Below the pieces are notes generated by a model. The model was not told the DNA's origin and ran no database searches. It was given only the letters and a program-made list of their open reading frames with translations. Source: Oscillospiraceae bacterium (GTDB taxonomy: Bacteria; Bacillota; Clostridia; UMGS1883; UMGS1540). From it: DNA of 41,153 nt. The stretch lies in the NCBI GenBank assembly GCA_015068765.1, contig SVJY01000016.1, positions 1 through 41,153 on the forward strand, given 5' to 3'. Below, piece by piece: positions 31,437-40,082 of the stretch (position 1 is its first letter; each line of letters begins with the position of its first letter). The translations under genes and the position numbers were made by a program.

Positions 31437-32435
31437 ATGACTACGATTGAAGATGTAGCACGGATGGCCGGGGTATCTACGGCAACGGTTTCCCGGGTAC
31501 TCAACGGCACAGCAATCGTTTCTGCAAAAACGGAAAAAAAGGTTCGGAATGCTATAAAGACGTGCCATTATCATGCCAATATGCTCGGAAGTGGTCTTCG
31601 GTCACGAAGCACGAAAACCGTACTTTGTATTGTCAGCACAATCAGTAACAGCTTCTACGCGAAAGTAATCAAGGGTATTGAGGATGAGGCGGAGGCAAAC
31701 GGCTACCGCGTGCTTGTTGGGACGAATTACGATTCAGAAGAGCGGGAGGATTCCTATCTGACGTTGGTGCGAAATCGCCTTGCGGACGGTGTAATTCTCA
31801 TGCGACCCAGTATATCCGATGCGGCACTGGGTGATTTAGCAGCCAGCTTTCCTGTGGTGCAATGTGACTGCCCGTCCAGGCTTGCGAGCATTCCGTTTGT
31901 ATCGATTGATAACCGGAAGGCGGCACGGGAGATGACCGAACGGCTGATTGCAAGCGGACATCGAAAAATCGCCCTTCTCAGAGTGCCGGACGGATATGCG
32001 GTGGCGGAAGAACGTTTTAAGGGATACCGAGATGCCTTGGAGGGGGCAGGAATCCCCTTTTCGGACGAGCTGGTTTTGGAAGGAAACTACGGATACCGCA
32101 ATGCGAAAGAGGTTGTATCCGCCTTTCTGGAAACCGAGCGACCGGATGCGATTTTTGCGTTTTCGGACCGCATGGCGGCCGGTGCTATGGCGGCCGCACG
32201 GGAAAAAGGGCTTTCTGTACCGGAGGATATTTCACTGGCAGGCTTTGATAACATTGACCTGTCCTATATGATGGATCCGCCGCTGACAACTGTTTCCCAG
32301 AACCAGTATCGGATGGGCGTGATGGCGATGCAAAAGCTACTCTCTTTGATGCGAGATAATAAAAGCGAAGAGAGTACGTATATCGACTATGAAATAAAAT
32401 GGCGTGCTTCCGTTGCCGACAGAACGAACAAATAA
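31437..32435 (+). CDS. LacI-family transcriptional regulator
   Basis: 332 residues from ATG 31437, 7 bp after AAGGAG; GTG 31431 is closer than usual to that site. The N-terminal helix-turn-helix is TTIEDVARMAGVSTATVSRV, followed by a hinge helix, and the periplasmic-binding-protein-like sensor domain runs about 60-330 (IVSTISNSFYAKVIKGIEDE, FVSIDNRKAAREM, GFDNIDLSYMMDPPLTT). Operators of LacI type lie in its own promoter, so it probably represses itself and the following Gfo/isomerase/ThuA genes. Effector likely a sugar or keto-sugar from that pathway (inference). Confidence 0.95.
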   Translation: MTTIEDVARMAGVSTATVSRVLNGTAIVSAKTEKKVRNAIKTCHYHANMLGSGLRSRSTKTVLCIVSTISNSFYAKVIKGIEDEAEANGYRVLVGTNYDSEEREDSYLTLVRNRLADGVILMRPSISDAALGDLAASFPVVQCDCPSRLASIPFVSIDNRKAAREMTERLIASGHRKIALLRVPDGYAVAEERFKGYRDALEGAGIPFSDELVLEGNYGYRNAKEVVSAFLETERPDAIFAFSDRMAAGAMAAAREKGLSVPEDISLAGFDNIDLSYMMDPPLTTVSQNQYRMGVMAMQKLLSLMRDNKSEESTYIDYEIKWRASVADRTNK

Positions 32436-32529
32436 TTCAGATATTTTAATAAATACAGTAAAAGAGCAGTATTCTTTTATAAGAACATACTTCCACAAAA
32501 AGGGAAGCGTATTAAGAAAGGAGAAGAAA

Positions 32530-33630
32530 ATGGAAAAATGCAGAGTTGGAATTATCGGGTGTGGAGGGATTGCCACAGGTAAGCACATGCCGGCTTTGAA
32601 AAAGCAACATAGGAGAGCAGAAATGGTAGCCTTCTGCGACATCATTTTGGAAAAGGCACAAGAGGCGGCTAAGACGTTCGGCATAGAGGGAGCAAAGGTA
32701 TACACGGACTACCGTGCTCTTTTGGAGGACAAAACCATTGACGTGGTGCATGTATGTACCCCGAACCGTTCTCATGCGGAGATTTCGATTGCCGCAATGG
32801 AGGCAGGCAAGCATGTAATGTGCGAAAAGCCTATGGCGAAAACGGCAGAGGAAGCCAGAATGATGGCAGAGGCGGCAAAGAGAACCGGAATGAAGCTTTC
32901 TATCGGTTATCAGAACCGGTGCACGCCGGAGGTCTGGACCATGAAGCGTGCCGCAGAGGCAGGCGAATTCGGCGAAATTTATTATGCCAAGGCACATGCT
33001 GTACGTAGACGTGCCGTTCCCACCTGGGGCGTATTCTTAAACGAATACGAGCAGGGCGGCGGTCCCTTAATCGATATCGGTACCCACGCACTGGATATGA
33101 CCCTTTGGGTAATGAATAACTATAAGCCTAAAATGGTTGTGGGCAGTGTCTTTAAGAAGCTGGGCGATCAGACGGAAACAGGAAACGCATGGGGCGACTG
33201 GAATCCGGCAGAATACACCGTCGAGGATTCCGCCTTCGGCTTTATCACAATGGAAAACGGTGCTACCATTTCTCTGGAATCCAGCTGGGCACTGAATATT
33301 GCAGAGCCAATGGAAGCCAGAACCACTGTTTGCGGCACTCTGGGCGGTGCGGACATGATGGATGGTCTGCGGTTTAATAAAGTGCAATATGGCTATCAGA
33401 CAATAACAAAATTCGCCATGGGTCCGGGCGGTGTTGCTTTCTATGACGGCACAAGCGAAAGCCCGGCAGATAAGGATTGCCGGCTGTGGCTGGATGCAAT
33501 CTTGGAAGACAAGGAAGTTATTGTAAAACCGGAACAGGCACTGGTAATCAGTGAAATTCTGGAAGCAATTTATGTATCCGGTAAAACCGGCAAACCGGTT
33601 TATTTTGGAGAAGGAAAGGGGAACGCATAA
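32530..33630 (+). CDS. Gfo/Idh/MocA-family sugar oxidoreductase
   Basis: 366 residues from ATG 32530 behind AAGGAGAAG; the extension to 32404 overlaps lacI. Rossmann motif VGIIGCGGIATGKHMPAL (about 5-22), the NAD-binding-fold strand VVHVCTPNRSHAEI, the EKP motif MCEKPMAKT (about 97-105), and GGPLIDIGTHALDMTLWVM (about 178-196) with the catalytic His. All canonical motifs are intact, in contrast to the relative at 8826. The family includes ThuB and YcjS, which oxidise sugar C3 hydroxyls. It overlaps the isomerase/epimerase gene by one base, and ThuA follows, so formation and processing of 3-keto-glycosides is a reasonable inference. Confidence 0.92.
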   Translation: MEKCRVGIIGCGGIATGKHMPALKKQHRRAEMVAFCDIILEKAQEAAKTFGIEGAKVYTDYRALLEDKTIDVVHVCTPNRSHAEISIAAMEAGKHVMCEKPMAKTAEEARMMAEAAKRTGMKLSIGYQNRCTPEVWTMKRAAEAGEFGEIYYAKAHAVRRRAVPTWGVFLNEYEQGGGPLIDIGTHALDMTLWVMNNYKPKMVVGSVFKKLGDQTETGNAWGDWNPAEYTVEDSAFGFITMENGATISLESSWALNIAEPMEARTTVCGTLGGADMMDGLRFNKVQYGYQTITKFAMGPGGVAFYDGTSESPADKDCRLWLDAILEDKEVIVKPEQALVISEILEAIYVSGKTGKPVYFGEGKGNA

Positions 33631-34595
33631 TGAAGCTTGGTGTTTTGACAGTCGCACTTGCCAATATGTCGCTGGAAAATGCATTTTCTTATTTGCATGA
33701 AAGAGGGGTACAGACGGTGGAAATCGGTGCGGGCGGCTTTCCGGGGAAGGCACATCTGGACCCGGCAAAGCTTCTCGGTAACGATGCCGCTATCGAGGAA
33801 ATCAAATCTCTCCTGAGAAAATACGAGCTGGAAATCAGTGCACTCAGCACCCATGGAAATCCGGTACATCCGGATAAGACAGTGGCAGAGGGCTTTCACC
33901 GTGATTTCGAGGATACCGTGCTTCTGGCAGAAAAGCTGGGCGTGGATACGGTGATTACCTTTTCCGGTTGCCCCGGCGATTGCCCTACCTCCAAGTACCC
34001 GAACTGGGTGACCTGCCCCTGGCCGGACGATTTTCTCCACATTTTGGAGTATCAGTGGAACGAAGTGTTGATTCCCTACTGGAAAAAGGCGGCAGAGTTT
34101 GCTAAAAGCCACGGCATCGAAAAGATTGCCCTTGAAATGCATCCGGGCTTTTGCGTCTATAATCCGGAAACACTTCTGCGGCTTAGGAAGGCTGTGGGAG
34201 ACATCATCGGTGCAAACTTTGACCCCAGCCACCTGGTCTGGCAGGGGATGAATCCGGTGGAGGCCATTCGTACATTGGGGAGTGCCATTCACCATTTCCA
34301 CGCAAAGGATACCTATTTGGATAAGACCAATGCGGCGAAAAACGGTTACCTGGACACAAAGCCCTATTCGGAAATTCCGGAAAGAGCCTGGACGTTCCGC
34401 ACAGTGGGCTATGGCAACGGTGCGGCAATGTGGAAGGAGATGCTGAGTATGCTCCGTACAGTCGGCTATGACGGTGCGATCAGCATTGAGCATGAGGATG
34501 CACTAATGAGCGCAGAGGAAGGGCTGAATAAGGCAATCACTTTTCTGAAGGACATTTTGATTTACGAAAAAGCCGGAGATATGTATTGGGCGTAA
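33630..34595 (+). CDS. Sugar phosphate isomerase/epimerase-family TIM barrel
   Basis: 321 residues of the AP-endonuclease-2-like TIM-barrel fold. Metal-binding residues lie at strand ends: KIALEMHPGF (about 169-178), GANFDPSHLVWQG (about 194-206), IHHFHAKDTY (about 221-230) and AISIEHED (about 285-292), giving the usual Glu/Asp/His/Glu set. Members include hydroxypyruvate isomerase, YcjR (3-keto-sugar epimerase) and the C-glycoside-cleaving DgpC/CarC subunits. Its start shares a base with the end of the oxidoreductase gene (TAATG), implying coupled, stoichiometric production. Exact reaction unknown; beta-elimination or epimerisation of a keto-sugar is suggested by the neighbours. Confidence 0.9.
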   Translation: MKLGVLTVALANMSLENAFSYLHERGVQTVEIGAGGFPGKAHLDPAKLLGNDAAIEEIKSLLRKYELEISALSTHGNPVHPDKTVAEGFHRDFEDTVLLAEKLGVDTVITFSGCPGDCPTSKYPNWVTCPWPDDFLHILEYQWNEVLIPYWKKAAEFAKSHGIEKIALEMHPGFCVYNPETLLRLRKAVGDIIGANFDPSHLVWQGMNPVEAIRTLGSAIHHFHAKDTYLDKTNAAKNGYLDTKPYSEIPERAWTFRTVGYGNGAAMWKEMLSMLRTVGYDGAISIEHEDALMSAEEGLNKAITFLKDILIYEKAGDMYWA

Positions 34596-34624
34596 ATTTG
34601 CCGGTGTGAAATTAGGAGGAAAAC

Positions 34625-35380
34625 ATGATTCGAGTAACCGTTTGGCATGAAGAGACAGAGCCGGGAAGGGAAAAGGATTTTCCGAACTTTCCCTATTATC
34701 CGGAGACGATGCAGGCGAAGGTTGATGCAGTATATCCCGGCGGTATGGGAAAAACGATTGCTACATTTTTAAAAGACACAGATATAGAGACGAGAGTATC
34801 TTATCTTTCCGATCCGGAACAAGGACTGAGCGAAGAGGTGCTTGAAAATACCGATGTGCTGGTGTGGTGGGGACATTCCCGCCATAGGCTGGTGGAGGAT
34901 AGTATTGTTCGCCGGGTGTGTGACCGCATCCTGGGAGGAATGGGTGCTATTTTCCTTCATTCCGCACACGAATCCAAGCCGTTCCGGTCTCTGATGGGCA
35001 CCTCCGGCGGTCTTTCCTGGCGGGAGGATGATGACCGGGAGGATATGTGGGCCATAAATCCCCTGCATCCTATTGCAGAAGGAGCAGCACATATTGTTCT
35101 GGAAGAGGAAGAAACCTATGCGGAGCCCTTCGATATTCCTACGCCGGATGAGCTTGTTTATATCAGTGCCTACGAGGGTGGCGAGGTACACAGAAGCGGT
35201 TGCGTTTGGAACCGGGGACGCGGAAAAATATTCTATTTCAGTCCCGGACATGAAACGTATCCGAACCTCCACAATCCGCAGGTGCAGCGTGTTATCAAGA
35301 ATGCTGTGCATTATGTAAAGCCTATGGACACGGTGCTGGAAGGGCTGAAATCCGTTAAAATTCAAAAAAGAGAAATGTAA
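34625..35380 (+). CDS. ThuA-domain protein
   Basis: 251 residues. ThuA (class I glutaminase-amidotransferase-like) fold: VTVWHEETEP at the start, NTDVLVWWGHSRH (about 74-86), GAIFLHSAHESKPF (about 106-119) and GKIFYFSPGHETYPNLHNP (about 199-217), the last being the family's most constant stretch. The rhizobial ThuA/ThuB pair converts trehalose to 3-keto-trehalose, ThuB being a Gfo/Idh/MocA enzyme. Here ThuA follows such an enzyme and an isomerase, 29 bp after the latter with an AGGAGG site. Last gene of the LacI-linked operon. Confidence 0.9.
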   Translation: MIRVTVWHEETEPGREKDFPNFPYYPETMQAKVDAVYPGGMGKTIATFLKDTDIETRVSYLSDPEQGLSEEVLENTDVLVWWGHSRHRLVEDSIVRRVCDRILGGMGAIFLHSAHESKPFRSLMGTSGGLSWREDDDREDMWAINPLHPIAEGAAHIVLEEEETYAEPFDIPTPDELVYISAYEGGEVHRSGCVWNRGRGKIFYFSPGHETYPNLHNPQVQRVIKNAVHYVKPMDTVLEGLKSVKIQKREM

Positions 35381-35386
35381 ATACCA

Positions 35387-35428
35387 TACAGCCCGGATTC
35401 TTCACGGCATCCGGGTTGTTTTCTTTTG
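35387..35428 (+). terminator. Terminator after thuA-like gene
   Basis: CCCGGAT pairs with ATCCGGG (extended by GT/AG pairs) and is followed by a T-rich TTGTTTTCTTTT. Confidence 0.75.
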
Positions 35429-35462
35429 GAGGAAGAAAAAAACAAAAAAATTTAAAAAATGC

Positions 35463-35491
35463 TTGACAACACTGAAAAAAACGTGTATACT
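35463..35491 (+). promoter_or_regulatory. Consensus sigma-A promoter of the ylxM-ffh operon
   Basis: TTGACA (35463-35468), 17 bp, TATACT (35486-35491), 50 bp before the ylxM start. Confidence 0.85.
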
Positions 35492-35499
35492 ACTTATGC

Positions 35500-35521
35500 T
35501 GTAAACGTATTTTGGTTTACA
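35500..35521. promoter_or_regulatory. TGTAAAC/GTTTACA inverted repeat downstream of the ylxM promoter
   Basis: Perfect 7-bp arms separated by 8 bases, starting 9 bp after the -10. Its TGTAAACGT start is shared with the lacI operators. It could be an operator or an RNA hairpin in the leader. Confidence 0.5.
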
Positions 35522-35540
35522 CCGGAAGAAAAGGTGCGTC

Positions 35541-35891
35541 ATGAAGAAAAATTTAACCACGGGCTTCCTTCTGGATTTTTACGGTGCTCTCCTGACGGGG
35601 CGGCAACGGGAAGCGTTGGATTTATATTATAATATGGACTATTCCCTTGGGGAAATTGCGGCGGAGTTCGGCGTAACACGGCAGGGTGTCCACCGGCTGA
35701 TTTTGCAAGGGGAGAAACGGCTTTTGGAAATGGAAACGGTGCTGGGACATGCAGCCTTGTACAGTGCCGCTTCTAAGACGCTCCGAGCCATTCGGGAAGC
35801 CGAGGACGGGGGAGCGGAAGAAAAGGCGGCACTCAGGAAGGCGGCACAGGTGCTTGCCCGTCAAATAGAAAGGGATGCAAATGGCATTTGA
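35541..35891 (+). CDS. ylxM: YlxM, UPF0122 helix-turn-helix protein associated with SRP
   Basis: 116 residues, the usual size. Sigma-70 region-4-like helix-turn-helix: LTGRQREALDLYYNMDYSLG followed by AEFGVTRQGVHRLI. Gene order ylxM-ffh is conserved in Firmicutes, where YlxM is linked to the signal recognition particle (it stimulates SRP GTPase in Streptococcus). It overlaps the ffh start by 11 bp, so the pair is translationally coupled. AAGG site before ATG 35541. Confidence 0.93.
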   Translation: MKKNLTTGFLLDFYGALLTGRQREALDLYYNMDYSLGEIAAEFGVTRQGVHRLILQGEKRLLEMETVLGHAALYSAASKTLRAIREAEDGGAEEKAALRKAAQVLARQIERDANGI

Positions 35892-37212
35892 AAGTTTAGG
35901 CGATAAGCTACAAAATGTATTTAAAAAGCTCCGCGGTAAGGGCCGTGTCACTGAAAAAGACATCAAAGACGCCATGCGAGAAGTGCGTTTGGCACTTTTG
36001 GAGGCAGACGTAAACTTCAAGGTGGCACGGGACTTTATTAAGGTTGTAAGCGAGAAAGCTGTGGGGGCAGATGTTCTGGAAAGTCTGACGCCTGCACAGC
36101 AGATTATAAAAATTGTTAGGGATGAGCTGGTTACGCTTATGGGCGGGTCCCAATCGAAGCTGGCAGTTTCTCCCAAACCCCCAACGGTGCTCATGATGGT
36201 AGGCCTAAACGGTGCCGGTAAAACGACAACCAGTGCAAAGCTTGCCGGTTATCTGAAAAAGCAGGGGAAGCGACCGATTCTTGTCGCATGTGATGTGTAC
36301 CGCCCTGCGGCTATCAAACAGCTACAGGTTGTGGGCGAGCAGGTTGGCGTACCGGTGTTTACAAAGGAAGGCTGTCAGGATCCGGTGGCCATTGCCACCG
36401 AAGCCGTTTCCGGCTGTGACCTTTCCCGATTTGATACGGTGATTCTGGATACGGCGGGTCGTTTGCAGGTGGATGAGGTACTGATGGATGAGCTGGTGCG
36501 TATGAAGGCCGCCGTACACCCCACGGAAATTCTCCTGGTGGTGGATGCCATGACGGGACAGGATGCGGTGAACATTGCAGAAGGCTTCAGCGGTCAGGTG
36601 GGAATTGACGGCGTCATTCTCACGAAGATGGACGGCGATACCCGAGGCGGAGCCGCACTCAGTGTCAAGGCCGTAACAGGAAAACCCATTAAGTTCTCCT
36701 GCGTGGGTGAAAAATTACAGGATATTGAGCCTTTTTATCCGGATAGACTGGCATCCCGGATTCTCGGCATGGGCGATATGCTCACGTTGATTGATAAGGC
36801 ACAGGAAGCCTTTGATGAAAAAAAGGCCGCACAGCTGGAGGAAAAACTCCGCAAGCAGCGGTTTGACTTACAGGATTTTCTCGACCAGATGGAGCAGATG
36901 AAAAATATGGGTCCCATCTCCAGTCTCGCCGGCATGATTCCCGGCATGAATGCCAAGGCACTGGAGGGTGCACAGATTGACGATCGGCAGATGGCACGTA
37001 CGGCGGCGATTATTAAATCCATGACGCCGAAGGAAAGAGAAAACCCCAATCTTATGGACGCTTCCAGAAAGAGGCGTATTGCCGCCGGAAGCGGCACACA
37101 GGTTCAGGACGTAAACCGGCTTTTAAAGCAGTTTGACGATATGCAGAAGCTGATGAAGCAGTTTATGGGCAAAGGGAAAAAGATGCGGAGACGCTTCCCC
37201 TTTGGAATATAA
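35881..37212 (+). CDS. ffh: Signal recognition particle GTPase Ffh
   Basis: 443 residues from ATG 35881 (MAFESLGDKL); the ATG at 35875 lies closer to the GAAAGGG site. N domain about 1-90; G domain about 95-295 with P-loop GLNGAGKTTT, CDVYRPAA, DTAGRLQVD and TKMDGDTRGG; M domain about 300-443, Met-rich (FLDQMEQMKNMGPISSL, MQKLMKQFMGKGKKM) for 4.5S RNA and signal-sequence binding. Together with FtsY it delivers nascent membrane proteins to the Sec channel. Essential housekeeping gene; intact and of normal length. Confidence 0.98.
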   Translation: MAFESLGDKLQNVFKKLRGKGRVTEKDIKDAMREVRLALLEADVNFKVARDFIKVVSEKAVGADVLESLTPAQQIIKIVRDELVTLMGGSQSKLAVSPKPPTVLMMVGLNGAGKTTTSAKLAGYLKKQGKRPILVACDVYRPAAIKQLQVVGEQVGVPVFTKEGCQDPVAIATEAVSGCDLSRFDTVILDTAGRLQVDEVLMDELVRMKAAVHPTEILLVVDAMTGQDAVNIAEGFSGQVGIDGVILTKMDGDTRGGAALSVKAVTGKPIKFSCVGEKLQDIEPFYPDRLASRILGMGDMLTLIDKAQEAFDEKKAAQLEEKLRKQRFDLQDFLDQMEQMKNMGPISSLAGMIPGMNAKALEGAQIDDRQMARTAAIIKSMTPKERENPNLMDASRKRRIAAGSGTQVQDVNRLLKQFDDMQKLMKQFMGKGKKMRRRFPFGI

Positions 37213-37230
37213 TAAAGGAGGTGAAAGAAC

Positions 37231-37476
37231 ATGGCAGTAAAAATCAGACTCAGAAGAATGGGTGCAAAGAAGGCTCCGTTTTACAGAGTGGTTGTGGCAG
37301 ATTCCAGATATCCCAGAGACGGTAGATTTATCGAAGAAATCGGTACTTACAATCCGATGACCGAGCCCTCCGAAATCAAAATCGACGGTGAAAAGGCAAA
37401 GAAGTGGATTGCCACAGGTGCACAGCCGACAGACAGTGTTAAGGCACTGCTGAAAAAAAGCGGCATTGTAGACTAA
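37231..37476 (+). CDS. rpsP: Ribosomal protein S16
   Basis: 81 residues, normal length. Starts [21 protein letters not shown], the S16 signature, then [27 protein letters not shown] gives a very strong ribosome binding site at ATG 37231. Part of the 30S subunit; conserved place after ffh. Confidence 0.98.
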   Translation: MAVKIRLRRMGAKKAPFYRVVVADSRYPRDGRFIEEIGTYNPMTEPSEIKIDGEKAKKWIATGAQPTDSVKALLKKSGIVD

Positions 37477-37495
37477 GTTTTGAGGGAGAAAAGCG

Positions 37496-37723
37496 ATGAA
37501 AGAGCTGCTGGAATTTGTAGTTAAATCTCTGGTAACCTGCCCCGATGAAGTTGTCATTGAAGAAACGGTAAGCGGTGATGTTATTACGCTGGCTGTTCAT
37601 GTAAACGAGAGCGACATGGGCAAGGTTATCGGAAAGCAGGGAAAGATTGCGAAAGCAATCCGTTCGCTGATGAAGGCGGCAGCGGCAAGAAAGAATATCA
37701 AGGTAAACGTAGATATTATTTAA
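37496..37723 (+). CDS. khpA: KH-domain RNA-binding protein KhpA
   Basis: 75 residues with a single KH domain; the RNA-binding loop is MGKVIGKQGKIAKAIR (GKQG, about 40-55). KhpA pairs with KhpB (Jag/EloR) and affects cell division and elongation and RNA stability in Gram-positive bacteria. Normal place between rpsP and rimM, with a TGAGGGAG site. Confidence 0.95.
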   Translation: MKELLEFVVKSLVTCPDEVVIEETVSGDVITLAVHVNESDMGKVIGKQGKIAKAIRSLMKAAAARKNIKVNVDII

Positions 37724-37805
37724 CTTGCAGCTCGCCCGGGCGGAGGGACTGTGCCAACGAAAGTACAGCCCCTCGCTTATGCGGCGAAGGAATGGAGGAA
37801 TTCTT

Positions 37806-38300
37806 TTGCTGGTATGCGGCAAAATTGTGAATACACACGGACTGCGGGGAGAAGTGAAGGCACTGTATTATACCGACGGTCCGGAATTTTTTAATAAGGT
37901 AAATAAACTGCACCTTTCGAGCGGCCGGGTCTTCGGGCTTTGCGGCTGGCGAGTGAGCAAAGGGGCTGTTTTGCTTCGTTTGGACGGCATAGATACCGTG
38001 GAAAAGGCGGAGGCACTGGTGGGGGAGACTCTTTCGGTTGCCCGTACAGATTTGCCGCCCCTGCCACAGGGACGGTACTATATTGCAGATATTCTTGGCA
38101 TGCAAGTGGTAACGGACGAAGGACGAGAGCTTGGCAGGGTGGTGGACGTATTTAAAACCGGAAGCAATGATGTCTATACTGTGCGGGGCGAAAAGGAATA
38201 CCTGATTCCCGTGATTGATGAGGTCGTGCTCTCCACAGACCTGGACACCCGTCTGATTACCATAAAACCTTTGAAGGGACTTTTAGATGATGAAGATTGA
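37806..38300 (+). CDS. rimM: 16S rRNA processing protein RimM
   Basis: 164 residues from a TTG start at 37806, placed 7 bp after GGAGG (37794-37798). The frame opens at 37725, but that longer version adds 27 residues unlike RimM and has no ribosome binding site. The RimM N-domain begins LVCGKIVNTHGLRGEVK (the family 'GKIxxxHGLkGEvk') and the PRC-barrel C-domain includes YYIADILGMQVVTDEG and YLIPVIDEVV. It assists maturation of the 30S head with S19. Its end overlaps trmD by 14 bp. Confidence 0.94.
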   Translation: MLVCGKIVNTHGLRGEVKALYYTDGPEFFNKVNKLHLSSGRVFGLCGWRVSKGAVLLRLDGIDTVEKAEALVGETLSVARTDLPPLPQGRYYIADILGMQVVTDEGRELGRVVDVFKTGSNDVYTVRGEKEYLIPVIDEVVLSTDLDTRLITIKPLKGLLDDED

Positions 38301-38985
38301 TGTACTGACCCTATTTCCCGCTATGTTCGAGGCTGTTTTAGGTGACAGCATTATCGGACGTGCGGCAGAAAAGGGTCTTTTGCATTTGCGATACATAAAT
38401 ATACGTGATTTTTCAGAAGATAAGCATAGACGCGTGGATGACTATCCGTACGGAGCCGGTGGCGGTATGGTAATGGCACCCCAACCGATTTATAACGCCT
38501 GGAGGTTTATCACCGAGCCGCTTTCCTACCGTCCCCATGTGATTTATCTCTCGCCGCAGGGACAGGTTTTTTCTCAGGAAAAGGCGAAAACGCTGGCGAC
38601 GGCATATGAGCACTTGATTCTGCTTTGCGGCCATTATGAGGGTGTGGATGAGCGAATTATTGAAGAAATCGTGGATGAGGAAATTTCCATCGGTGATTAT
38701 GTATTGACCGGGGGCGAAATTCCGGCTATGGCGGTGATTGACACATTGTCCCGTATGATACCCGGTGTGGTACAGCATGGAAACAGCGAAAGTGAATCCC
38801 TTGCCGACGGACTTTTGGAATATCCGCAATATACCCGTCCGCCGGAATTTCTCGGCAGGAAGGTGCCGGAAATTCTGCTCAGCGGTCACCAAGCGAAAAT
38901 TGCCGCATGGCGACGGGAGCAGTCCTTGGAGCGTACCCGCAACAAACGACCGGAACTTTTGGAAAGGATGAAGGAAAATGGATAA
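38287..38985 (+). CDS. trmD: tRNA (guanine-37-N1) methyltransferase TrmD
   Basis: 232 residues. SPOUT trefoil-knot methyltransferase: IDVLTLFPAMFEAVL at the N-terminus, YGAGGGMVM, LLCGHYEGVDERIIEE and ISIGDYVLTGGE (knot and SAM pocket), then PQYTRPPEF and LLSGHQAKIAAWRR. It makes m1G37 in tRNAs reading CNN codons and prevents frameshifting. Essential. Two ATGs (38287, 38290) are possible starts. The rplS gene that usually follows is not here. Confidence 0.97.
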   Translation: MMKIDVLTLFPAMFEAVLGDSIIGRAAEKGLLHLRYINIRDFSEDKHRRVDDYPYGAGGGMVMAPQPIYNAWRFITEPLSYRPHVIYLSPQGQVFSQEKAKTLATAYEHLILLCGHYEGVDERIIEEIVDEEISIGDYVLTGGEIPAMAVIDTLSRMIPGVVQHGNSESESLADGLLEYPQYTRPPEFLGRKVPEILLSGHQAKIAAWRREQSLERTRNKRPELLERMKENG

Positions 38986-40081
38986 AAATAAGGCATTCCG
39001 AATTGCCGCCGTGGTTATCGGCGTGATTTTGTGCGGCCTTTTTATCTTTTTGCTTTTACCCAGGCTTCTCGTTTGGTTTTTGCCCTTTGTGTTGGCATAT
39101 TTCTTGTCAAAAATCATGGAACCCCTTGTCAGCTTTTTGCAGAAGAAATGTAAAATTCCGCGGAGCGTCGGTTCTGTTTTCAGTATTATACTGACAGTCG
39201 GTGCACTGGGCAGTCTCATTTTTGTTATCGTCAACAGACTGGTGATGGAAGCGAATGATATCGTGGCAAAGAGCGATATCATAATCGGAGAAATACAGGG
39301 ACGGTATGAGGGCCTGCGCAGTCTGCTTGCGAACCGATTTGGTATGGTGGGCGTATTGGATACGTTAATGACCGATCTGGGCGAAAAGCTTTCTTCGTAC
39401 GCCGCCGCCTATACAGTGCCGGCACTGCAGGGTGCATTTGATGTAGTAAAGGGCATTCCGTCTGCCATTGTTTTCACGGTGGTGTTTCTGCTGGCAACCT
39501 TTTTCATTAGTAGCGACCGGGAAAGGATTTCCCAAAGCTTGCACCGTTCCATGCCCGGCGGTATTATGCGTTTTATTGACGGATTGATGAAAAATGTTTT
39601 TTCCGCCTTGGGTGCATATATTCGTGCACAGCTCATCCTGATTTGTATCACCTTTTTCGAGCTGAGCATCGGCTTTCTTGTTATTGGTGGGAAAGTGGCG
39701 GATTATGCGTTGCTTTTGGCTCTGATTATCAGTATTATAGATGCCATTCCCATTCTCGGCACGGGCGTAGTGTTGATTCCGTGGGGCGTACTGTCCCTTT
39801 TGTCAGGTGATATACGCCTCGGCATTATGCTGATTATTCTGTATTTGATTTGCCTTTTGGTGCGTCAGCTCACGGAGCCCCGTCTTGTGGCACACAGAAT
39901 CGGTATTCACCCCTTGCCTATTTTAATGGTGATGTATATCGGCCTAAGGTTTTTCGGCCTGTTTGGCATGATTTTAGGTCCTGTTCTGGCACTGGTAGTC
40001 AAGCAACTGCATACAGACGGTCTGTTTAAAAAAATTGGAGACTATATCCGTGGTGCAGAAATAAATGAAGGGAGAGAGTAA
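38978..40081 (+). CDS. AI-2E family membrane protein (YtvI/PerM type)
   Basis: 367 residues with about seven or eight membrane helices: paired helices at 8-47 (VIGVILCGLFIFLLLPRLLV, LPFVLAYFLSKIMEPL), one at about 60-80, a soluble middle part and a C-terminal bundle (about 160-345) with LLALIISIIDAIPILGTGVV and RFFGLFGMILGPVLALV, the family's DxxPxxG signature included. Suggested roles include permease or Na+/H+ exchange; YtvI is its sporulation relative. It overlaps trmD by 8 bp, so it belongs to this operon. Confidence 0.9.
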   Translation: MDKNKAFRIAAVVIGVILCGLFIFLLLPRLLVWFLPFVLAYFLSKIMEPLVSFLQKKCKIPRSVGSVFSIILTVGALGSLIFVIVNRLVMEANDIVAKSDIIIGEIQGRYEGLRSLLANRFGMVGVLDTLMTDLGEKLSSYAAAYTVPALQGAFDVVKGIPSAIVFTVVFLLATFFISSDRERISQSLHRSMPGGIMRFIDGLMKNVFSALGAYIRAQLILICITFFELSIGFLVIGGKVADYALLLALIISIIDAIPILGTGVVLIPWGVLSLLSGDIRLGIMLIILYLICLLVRQLTEPRLVAHRIGIHPLPILMVMYIGLRFFGLFGMILGPVLALVVKQLHTDGLFKKIGDYIRGAEINEGRE

Positions 40082-40082
40082 T

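Noticed and set aside
33067-34493. Long minus-strand frames opposite the Gfo/Idh and isomerase genes
   Set aside because: The plus-strand genes carry complete family motifs and coupled starts; the opposite frames show none.
37725-37805. N-terminal extension of rimM
   Set aside because: Adds residues unlike RimM; GGAGG placed 7 bp before TTG 37806 gives the expected start.
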